DNA from: Cryomorphaceae bacterium
GTDB lineage: Bacteria; Bacteroidota; Bacteroidia; Flavobacteriales_G; Salibacteraceae
Assembly: GCA_003564735.1 (NCBI GenBank)
Contig: PXEK01000231.1
Coordinates: 1-5,377, forward strand
Length of the DNA stretch: 5,377 nucleotides
Reading direction: 5' to 3'
This document shows positions 1 through 5,377 of the stretch, one piece after another. Under the pieces are notes generated by a model that worked only from the letters and a program-made list of their open reading frames with translations, was not told where the DNA came from and did no database searches. Within the stretch, counting starts at the first letter, position 1, and each line of letters starts with the position of its first letter. A program made the position numbers and the translations under genes.

Positions 1-1507
1 CGCCGGTGCGGTAGAAGTAATTGATATCAGCAATCCGGAACAGCCCTCGTTATTACAAGGTGTGTATTTTGCCGATACCGACTTAAATGAGTTATACGTT
101 CAAGGTAACGAACTTTACGCCGTAGGCGGAAGAAGTTTGAGCTCATCAGGATATGACGCTAATTTTACAAGCGGTGGCGTTGTTGAAGTTATTCAACTTT
201 CGGGCGGTTTGCCTACTACTTCAGTTCAAGAAGGTCCGCTTCCTTCATTCTCGGGTAACTCAGTATTTAGAGACGGTAACTATCTTTACTGTGCCAGTGG
301 TAATACAGGAGGCGGTGTTTTTGAAGTTGATTTATCACCTTCGAATTATTTAGAAGTAACTGAAACTGACTTTTACGATCACTCCAAGTTTGGCGTAAAG
401 GCAGGTGGTTATTACACATTTTTACAAACCGGCCCTAATCCAAACTTACACATTCACAGCGGTAACAACTTTAATCCGGCAGGAAAAAGTGTAGTTTCAT
501 TAGCTACCCCAACATCACCGGACGACGGCAAAAAAGTACTTGCGGTTGATTATGCAGGTCAAACAGCTTATGTTTCGTCAGGTTCTTACGGTTTGCACGC
601 ATACAGCATCAGTTCACAAACCGGAACGCCGGAAGAGTCATTCAATACCAATGGAAGCGGTTTATTAAACGGTGTAGATTATGACCATAAATATGTATAT
701 GCCGCTAAAGGGAGCGAAGGTCTTTACATTTTAGATAAGGATTCAATGCCAAGAATTATGGCGAACTTCAGCTTCACGGGTTCAGCCAACTTTGTTAGGT
801 CTTCTGTAGAAAACGTATTCATCGCCCACGGTAGAGGGGGGCTTCGGATTTTGGCCAAGAAAAAAGACAATGGAGCACCTGACAATCCTATTACAACTAC
901 CCCTTGTTCAACTTTGTTGAATAACATTATAAGCATCTTCCCCGAAAGAGAAGACGCAACACAAAATCACCCTAATTTATTCCAAACAGGTGTAACTAAA
1001 AATGTGATGTTGACTCAATCATCAGAGGTTTATGTACAGTTTGTTTGGGAAGGTGCGGGTAAAACCAATACATTCGGATATTACGCTTATCCCGCGAACA
1101 ATCCTCCAACTACAGTTGCGGAACTTCAAAAACAAGTTGTATTCCCTAATGTTACGATGGTCAATCAAGGCGGCGGCTTAAACCCCGGTGATATGGTTCA
1201 ATTAGGTAACGGCGCGTTCCCGGCAAATACGGTAATCGGTTTTTACCTTATTGCAGACGGTTGGGCTAACGGACAAATGGTGCAAGGAAGCTATACAATC
1301 TATACGCATCCTCAGTTTAACTCGAATACCACACAACAACACCTGCTTTTTATCGAGGATAGTTGTAATGATTTGGTGTTGACGTTTGAAGACCTCTTGT
1401 TACCGCATGGTGATAAAGACTTTAACGACATTATCTTGGTAATTAAAGATAATGATGACGGCTTAATCAATACAAGCTTCGACACCACAAATGTGATACA
1501 CAAATAA
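1..1507 (+). CDS. LVIVD-type beta-propeller protein with C-terminal DUF4114-like domain (5' partial)
   Basis: The reading frame is open from the first full codon at base 2 (reading AGAVEVIDIS) to a TAA at 1505-1507, so the real start lies left of the window. The GTG at 62 is an internal valine. Aligning with the complete paralog downstream suggests about 112 residues are missing, giving a full protein near 610 residues. The propeller part (2-859) shows repeated units of the form G-N-x-x-Y-V/A followed by a glycine-rich turn and a hydrophobic strand (for example AVEVIDIS, GGVFEVDL, EGLYILDK, GGLRILAK). A lysine-rich linker follows. From about base 914 a second domain begins, with WEGAGKTNTFGYYAYP, GGGLNPGD, FPANTVIGFYLIADGW and a closing FED...DKDFNDIILVI, which I recognise as a DUF4114-like pattern (PF13448) seen in surface or secreted bacterial proteins. 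Cysteines sit at both ends of this domain (codons near 905 and 1364). By analogy with the paralog it is probably an exported lipoprotein, but its signal peptide is out of view. Substrate and function are unknown. Confidence 0.85.
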   Translation, partial: AGAVEVIDISNPEQPSLLQGVYFADTDLNELYVQGNELYAVGGRSLSSSGYDANFTSGGVVEVIQLSGGLPTTSVQEGPLPSFSGNSVFRDGNYLYCASGNTGGGVFEVDLSPSNYLEVTETDFYDHSKFGVKAGGYYTFLQTGPNPNLHIHSGNNFNPAGKSVVSLATPTSPDDGKKVLAVDYAGQTAYVSSGSYGLHAYSISSQTGTPEESFNTNGSGLLNGVDYDHKYVYAAKGSEGLYILDKDSMPRIMANFSFTGSANFVRSSVENVFIAHGRGGLRILAKKKDNGAPDNPITTTPCSTLLNNIISIFPEREDATQNHPNLFQTGVTKNVMLTQSSEVYVQFVWEGAGKTNTFGYYAYPANNPPTTVAELQKQVVFPNVTMVNQGGGLNPGDMVQLGNGAFPANTVIGFYLIADGWANGQMVQGSYTIYTHPQFNSNTTQQHLLFIEDSCNDLVLTFEDLLLPHGDKDFNDIILVIKDNDDGLINTSFDTTNVIHK

Positions 1508-1526
1508 ATCGAACTGCTCGATACAA

Positions 1527-1574
1527 CGTTCCCAAAATGATAAATAATCATCATTTTGGGAATGCTTTTGTTTT
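1527..1574 (+). terminator. Rho-independent terminator after the first propeller gene
   Basis: TTCCCAAAATGAT at 1529-1541 pairs perfectly with ATCATTTTGGGAA at 1550-1562, a 13-bp stem with an 8-base loop. One G-T pair and one C-G pair extend it outward to 1527 and 1564. A T-rich tail (CTTTTGTTTTAT) follows directly. It lies 19 bases past the stop codon of the first gene, so it should separate transcription of the two paralogs. Confidence 0.8.
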
Positions 1575-1577
1575 ATG

Positions 1578-1608
1578 TTGCAAATTAACATGTTGATTAA
1601 TAGGTGTT
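1578..1608 (+). promoter_or_regulatory. Weak candidate promoter for the second propeller gene
   Basis: After the terminator about 100 bases remain before the ATG at 1674, and a promoter is expected here. The best match I see to the Bacteroidota pattern (TTG near -33, TAnnTTTG near -7) is TTG at 1578-1580 with TAGGTGTT at 1601-1608, spaced 20 bases apart. The -7 element matches only four of the six defined positions, so this is tentative. An imperfect palindrome (1583-1598) lies in the spacer. The leader before the ATG is A-rich and has no Shine-Dalgarno site. Confidence 0.2.
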
Positions 1609-1673
1609 TCAGTCTTGGCATTGAATTTCATATAAGTGTAACCAAATAAAGAGAACCCTAAATAAAAACAATT

Positions 1674-2870
1674 ATGAAAATGAGAAACTTAAAATTAATG
1701 GGTGTTACTGCTTTGGCGGGTCTGGTTGCCGTTTCATGTAGCAGTGATGATGACAATCAAATTCAAGAACCCGCCAAAGAGCGTGTTGAAGTTTATAACG
1801 ACTTTTCGGGTCGAATCACTTACAAAAATGAACCCGTAGAATCCTATGATGACGGATCGGGGAAAACGGCAAGCTCGTCAGGCTTTACATATGTAGCTGA
1901 TATTTCTGCTCCCGTATTACACGGTAGAACCATGTCTGCAACCGGTATTGCTGTTCAAGGTAATAAGGCTTATGTGAGTTATCACTGGAATGAGAATGAG
2001 GGAGATTTTGCAGGCGCTATCGAGGTTATTGATATCACTCAGCCTTCGCAACCATCTCTTATTTCAGGATTATACTTTCAAGATGTTGATTTGAATGAAA
2101 TAGCTGTACAAGGTAATGAAGTGTATGCCGTAGGTGGAAGAAGTCTTGACGTTTCGGGCTACGATGCCAACTTTACAAGTGGTGGTGTTATTGAAGTAGT
2201 TCGATTACAAGGAGGAACACTAACCAATCAAGTGGATGAAGCTCCGATTCCCGCTTTTTCGGGAAATTCCGTTTTCCGTGCGGGCAATAGTTTATATGTT
2301 GCCAGCGGTAATACAGGCGGTGGAGTTTTTGAATTGGATTTGAGAAACAACAACTATCTTGAAGTAACAAATTCAGATTACTACGACAATTCAAAGTACG
2401 GTGTAAATGAAGGTTCAATGTATGCTTTTTTGCGTGGCGGGCCTAACTCTGAATTGCATATTCACAATTCAAACAACTTTAACCCCGGTGCTAAAACCGT
2501 AATTCCACTTCAGCACCCAACAGCACCCGCTGATGGTAAGAAGGTTATGAGACTTGATTTCCCTAACAATACAGCTTATGTTTCTTCGGGAACTTACGGT
2601 TTGCATTCTTACAGCACCAACGACCCTTCAGGTAATGCCGTTCAGTCGTTTACGACTAACGGTAGCGGTTTGGTAAACGGTGTTGATTATGACCACAATC
2701 ACGTTTACGCCGCTAAGGGAAGCGAAGGATTGTTCATTTTAGATAAGCAGGACTTTAATAGTATCGCAGCTAACTTCTCTTTCTCGGGTTCAGCAAACTA
2801 CGTAAAGTCTTCTCCTCAAAATGTGTTTATCGCACATGGTAGAGGCGGTCTTAAAATCTTATCAAAATAG
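1674..2870 (+). CDS. Surface lipoprotein with LVIVD-type seven-repeat beta-propeller
   Basis: This is a complete 398-residue protein. The N-terminus (MKMRNLKLMG, then a hydrophobic run VTALAGLVAV) is a type II signal peptide ending in the lipobox AVSC, with the lipidated Cys at 22. The residues after it (SSDDD) resemble the acidic lipoprotein export signal of Bacteroidota, suggesting display on the outer surface. The start at 1674 is chosen because it gives this intact signal peptide; an ATG two codons later would also work. There is no Shine-Dalgarno site, only the A-rich leader usual for this phylum. Residues 23-70 are a low-complexity, polar linker region. Seven similar units follow, at about 91-122, 142-178, 199-223, 243-268, 292-313, 336-358 and 376-398; AIEVIDITQPSQPSLI is a classic LVIVD (PF08309) unit. 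The protein ends at the last repeat (GGLKILSK). It is about two-thirds identical to the upstream gene over 286 residues but lacks that gene's C-terminal domain. Such propellers usually bind proteins or glycans; no catalytic motif is visible and the function is unknown. Confidence 0.9.
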   Translation: MKMRNLKLMGVTALAGLVAVSCSSDDDNQIQEPAKERVEVYNDFSGRITYKNEPVESYDDGSGKTASSSGFTYVADISAPVLHGRTMSATGIAVQGNKAYVSYHWNENEGDFAGAIEVIDITQPSQPSLISGLYFQDVDLNEIAVQGNEVYAVGGRSLDVSGYDANFTSGGVIEVVRLQGGTLTNQVDEAPIPAFSGNSVFRAGNSLYVASGNTGGGVFELDLRNNNYLEVTNSDYYDNSKYGVNEGSMYAFLRGGPNSELHIHNSNNFNPGAKTVIPLQHPTAPADGKKVMRLDFPNNTAYVSSGTYGLHSYSTNDPSGNAVQSFTTNGSGLVNGVDYDHNHVYAAKGSEGLFILDKQDFNSIAANFSFSGSANYVKSSPQNVFIAHGRGGLKILSK

Positions 2871-2922
2871 GATAATCCGTTTCAGGATTTTGTGAAGATA
2901 TAGATTAACGTCTTAGTGATAA

Positions 2923-2957
2923 AAAAAAAGCGGTTGATGAAAACAACCGCTTTTTTT
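2923..2957. terminator. Bidirectional terminator between convergent genes
   Basis: GCGGTTG at 2930-2936 pairs with CAACCGC at 2944-2950 around a 7-base loop. An A tract (2921-2929) lies on the left and a T tract (2951-2957) on the right, extending the possible stem to 14 bp. Read rightward it ends in seven Ts and serves the propeller lipoprotein gene (stop at 2870). Read leftward it ends in nine Ts and serves fahA (stop at 2977). Confidence 0.9.
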
Positions 2958-2976
2958 ATAATCCCAATTTTCAAAA

Positions 2977-4251
2977 CTATTTGGCGGGCAGGACTTCTGT
3001 TTTTACTTCTCCAAAACCAATTTTTACGCCGTTAGCTCGTGCATGACCTCTCATGGTCACGGTATCTCCGTCCTGAATAAACTTGCGTTGCGAGCCGTCG
3101 TTCATGTCAACCGGTTGAGTTCCCTTCCAACTAATTTCCAGCATAGACCCAAAAGCTGACCTATCCGGACCACTTATTGTTCCCGATGCCATCATGTCTC
3201 CGCAACGAATATTGCATCCGTTCACCGAGTGGTGTGCTAATTGCTGAGCCATGCTCCAATACATGTATTTGAAATTGGAGTTACATACAATAGTTTCTTC
3301 AGAGTCGGGAGGCGTTATACCTACTTCCAGCTCAATATCAAAATTATTTTTTCCCGATTGCTTTAAATAGGGCAGGGGAGCAGGATTCTGCTCGGGCCCT
3401 TCACAACGTGAAGGCTCTAATGCATCGAGAGTTACTATCCATGGGCTAATCGACGATGCAAAACTTTTGGCTAAAAACGGACCTAAAGGTACATACTCCC
3501 ATTTTTGAATATCGCGGGCAGACCAATCATTGAATAAGCACATACCAAAAATGTGCTCATCGGCTCGTTCGATAGGAATATTCTCACCCAAAGCATTTCC
3601 GTCATGAGTAACAAATGCCATTTCCAATTCGAAATCCAACAGTTTGCAAGGCCCGAAAACCGGTGGTTCATCTTCGTTGGGCTTTTGCTGACCTTTGGGT
3701 CGGTGTATGGGCGTTCCTGAAACCACTATGGACGATGCTCGACCATGATACCCAACGGGAATGTGCAGCCAATTAGGGAGTAGGGCATTGTCGGGATCGC
3801 GAAACATCGTTCCCACGTTTGTGGCATGCTCTTTACTCGAGTAGAAGTCGGTATAATCACCTACCTTAACAGGTAGGTGCATTGTCACACTTTCTTTATC
3901 AAGTAAAATCTTTTGTACATCGGCAGCCATATCTCTAAGTTCATTGTTGTTTTCATCAAACAACTCGCCGATTCTATTTCTCACTTTGCGCGTCATTTCC
4001 TTGCCGGCCGACATAAAGTCATTGAGATATTCATTCTTATAAATATCCGGCCCAAGACCTTCGTCTAAGTATCCTTCTTTCGCCAAACGATATACATCAA
4101 TGACCTTATCACCTAAGGCTACTCCCACGCGCTTTTCTTCGCCCTTTGTGGAAAAAATACCGAAAGGTAAGTTTTGAATAGGGAAATCACTTTCTTCATC
4201 AACTTCAACCCAAGTTTTTCTATTGGGGTCGTTCGCTGTTATTTCTGTCAT
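2977..4251 (-). CDS. fahA: Fumarylacetoacetase (fumarylacetoacetate hydrolase)
   Basis: This enzyme (EC 3.7.1.2) hydrolyses 4-fumarylacetoacetate to fumarate and acetoacetate, the last step of tyrosine and phenylalanine degradation via homogentisate, in the cytoplasm. The 424-residue product is full length for the family and closely resembles mammalian FAH as I recall it. The N-terminal domain has SDFPIQNLPFGIFST; the catalytic domain has MHLPVKVGDYTDFYSS, NWLHIPVGYHGRASS, NDWSARDIQKWEYVPLGPF and ASGTISGP. The mouse active-site residues map cleanly: metal ligands Asp135, Glu208, Glu210 and Asp242; catalytic His142; and Arg151, Tyr168, Arg246, Gln249, Tyr253, Lys262, Thr358 and Glu372. Nothing is missing, so it should be active. 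It starts 6 bases after the glyA stop, implying co-transcription and probably coupled translation; the upstream bases (AAACTAAAACTTT) show no Shine-Dalgarno site. A shared terminator lies just past its TAG stop. Other enzymes of the tyrosine pathway are not in the window. Confidence 0.97.
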   Translation of the reverse strand: MTEITANDPNRKTWVEVDEESDFPIQNLPFGIFSTKGEEKRVGVALGDKVIDVYRLAKEGYLDEGLGPDIYKNEYLNDFMSAGKEMTRKVRNRIGELFDENNNELRDMAADVQKILLDKESVTMHLPVKVGDYTDFYSSKEHATNVGTMFRDPDNALLPNWLHIPVGYHGRASSIVVSGTPIHRPKGQQKPNEDEPPVFGPCKLLDFELEMAFVTHDGNALGENIPIERADEHIFGMCLFNDWSARDIQKWEYVPLGPFLAKSFASSISPWIVTLDALEPSRCEGPEQNPAPLPYLKQSGKNNFDIELEVGITPPDSEETIVCNSNFKYMYWSMAQQLAHHSVNGCNIRCGDMMASGTISGPDRSAFGSMLEISWKGTQPVDMNDGSQRKFIQDGDTVTMRGHARANGVKIGFGEVKTEVLPAK

Positions 4252-4257
4252 AAAGTT

Positions 4258-5377
4258 TTAGTTTATAGTTGTTTTTGCAAATAAAGGTTTGTCTTTCATT
4301 TCGTTGTTAATCTCAGCTTTAATTTGGGAAATGAGCTTTTCATTAACGGGATTAGAGATCACCTTATCCATATAATTCACCACTTTTACCATATCATCTT
4401 CTTTGAGTCCGCGCGTGGTCAAAGCCGGCGTGCCCACTCGAATTCCCGAAGTCACAAATGGCGATTTATCGTCAAAAGGCACCATATTTTTGTTTACGGT
4501 AATATCGGCTAAACCAAGAGCGGCCTCAGCTTCCTTCCCCGTTATATTTTTCGATCTCAGGTCAATTAACATGCTGTGGTTATCTGTTCCGTTTGAAATC
4601 ACATGATATCCTTTTTCCACAAAAGTTTCTGCCATGGTTTTAGCGTTTTTCACTGTTTGTACGCAATAGTGCATGAAGTCATCTGTTAAAGCTTCACCAA
4701 AGGCAACGGCTTTTGCTGCAATAACGTGTTCCAGGGGGCCGCCTTGTGTTCCTGGGAAAACCCCCGAATCTAATAATTGAGACATCATCTTGATTTTTCC
4801 TTTGGGAGTTTTGTGACCAAACGGATTCTCAAAGTCTTTCCCCATCATGATGATTCCGCCCCGCGGCCCTCTCAATGTTTTGTGCGTAGTACTTGTTACG
4901 ATATGACAGTGCTCAAGCGGGTCGTTCAAAATTCCCTTTGCGATGAGACCCGAGGGATGTGAAATATCGGCAAGCAGCAGAGCGCCGTGTTCATCGGCAA
5001 TTTGTCTTAAACGGGCATAATCCCAATCTCGCGAATAGGCCGAAGCCCCGCAAATCAACATTTTTGGCTTTTCTTTCGCAGCTGTTTCAGCCACTTTATC
5101 GTAATCGATGACTTCAGTTTCTTTATCCACCCCGTAAAAAGTGGGACGATATAATTTACCTGAGAAATTCACGGTTGATCCGTGAGTGAGATGCCCTCCA
5201 TGGGAAAGGTCAAAGCCCAATATAGTATCGCCCGGGTTCAGGCAAGCTAACATTACCGCGGCATTAGCTTGTGCACCGGAGTGAGGCTGCACGTTTACCC
5301 ACTCGGCATTGAAAAGTGTTTTGAGTCGCTCACGCGCTAAATTTTCCACTTGATCTACCACTTCACACCCTCCATAG
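4258..5377 (-). CDS. glyA: Serine hydroxymethyltransferase (5' partial)
   Basis: This cytoplasmic PLP enzyme (EC 2.1.2.1) interconverts serine plus tetrahydrofolate with glycine plus 5,10-methylenetetrahydrofolate, and is the main source of one-carbon units. The right window edge cuts the gene: the frame runs out through [14 protein letters not shown], which corresponds to E. coli GlyA from about Tyr65, so roughly 60-65 N-terminal residues are missing. The GTG at 5359-5361 is an internal valine, not the start. Visible motifs are [26 protein letters not shown] (the Asp stacks the PLP ring), [14 protein letters not shown] with the PLP Schiff-base Lys encoded at 4879-4881, [13 protein letters not shown], and SGIRVGTPA with the Arg that holds the substrate carboxylate. 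The segment [19 protein letters not shown] is longer than in E. coli and is, to my recollection, usual in Bacteroidota. It stops with TAA at 4258-4260, 6 bases before fahA, so the two form a transcription unit. The promoter is out of view. Confidence 0.97.
   Translation of the reverse strand, partial: YGGCEVVDQVENLARERLKTLFNAEWVNVQPHSGAQANAAVMLACLNPGDTILGFDLSHGGHLTHGSTVNFSGKLYRPTFYGVDKETEVIDYDKVAETAAKEKPKMLICGASAYSRDWDYARLRQIADEHGALLLADISHPSGLIAKGILNDPLEHCHIVTSTTHKTLRGPRGGIIMMGKDFENPFGHKTPKGKIKMMSQLLDSGVFPGTQGGPLEHVIAAKAVAFGEALTDDFMHYCVQTVKNAKTMAETFVEKGYHVISNGTDNHSMLIDLRSKNITGKEAEAALGLADITVNKNMVPFDDKSPFVTSGIRVGTPALTTRGLKEDDMVKVVNYMDKVISNPVNEKLISQIKAEINNEMKDKPLFAKTTIN

Noticed and set aside
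62..64. GTG at 62 as the start of the first propeller gene
   Set aside because: The frame stays open to base 2 and the residues before it (AGAVEVIDISNPEQPSLLQG) align with the paralog, so the gene starts outside the window.
724..936. Minus-strand open frame opposite the first propeller gene
   Set aside because: It is wholly antisense to a well-supported coding region and shows no domain, no plausible start context and no family resemblance.
1312..1554. Minus-strand open frame covering the end of the first gene and its terminator
   Set aside because: It begins inside the terminator hairpin and is antisense to the conserved DKDFND region, so it is a chance frame.
1611..1646. TTGGCA with nearby TATAAG as a sigma70-style promoter
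   Set aside because: The two boxes are only 10 bases apart, too close for -35/-10 elements, and the order does not match the Bacteroidota consensus either.
3858..3879. Perfect 9-bp inverted repeat CACCTACCT / AGGTAGGTG with a 4-base loop inside fahA
   Set aside because: It encodes the conserved HLPVKVGD segment, has no T tract and lies mid-gene, so it is most easily explained as chance codon choice rather than a regulatory hairpin.
5359..5361. GTG at 5359-5361 (minus strand) as the start of glyA
   Set aside because: The frame continues to the window edge as YGGCE, a conserved SHMT segment, so this codon is an internal valine.
1..5377. A defence, mobile or otherwise new multi-gene system
   Set aside because: Four coding regions explain almost all of the window. 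Two are core metabolic enzymes and two are paralogous surface propellers. No transposase, integrase, nuclease, toxin pair or repeat array is visible.

Overview
The window looks like a piece of chromosome from a Bacteroidota, most likely a flavobacterium. The evidence is a lipoprotein signal peptide followed by an acidic SSDDD stretch, A-rich leaders in place of Shine-Dalgarno sites, the Bacteroidota-style serine hydroxymethyltransferase (ADISHPSG and [11 protein letters not shown] motifs), a moderately low GC content (judged by eye), and a DUF4114-type C-terminal domain on one protein.

The left half (1-2870, + strand) holds two paralogous genes in tandem. Both encode LVIVD-type beta-propeller proteins. 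The first is cut by the left window edge and carries an extra C-terminal domain of about 180-200 residues that resembles DUF4114. The second is complete, has a lipoprotein signal peptide, and stops exactly where the propeller ends. The shared part aligns without gaps over 286 codons at about two-thirds amino-acid identity (hand count). A strong hairpin terminator separates the two genes, so they are probably transcribed separately.

The right half (2977-5377, - strand) holds a two-gene metabolic unit: glyA (serine hydroxymethyltransferase, start cut by the right edge), followed after 6 bases by fahA (fumarylacetoacetase, the last step of tyrosine degradation). It converges on the propeller genes. 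The 106-base gap between the two halves contains a symmetric hairpin flanked by A and T tracts that should end transcription from both sides.

The two metabolic genes are ordinary and well conserved. The propeller pair is the only part with uncertain biology; its ligand and role cannot be read from the sequence. I saw no mobile element, CRISPR array, tRNA, rRNA or riboswitch, and no gene-free stretch longer than about 170 bases. I found no evidence of a new multi-gene system.
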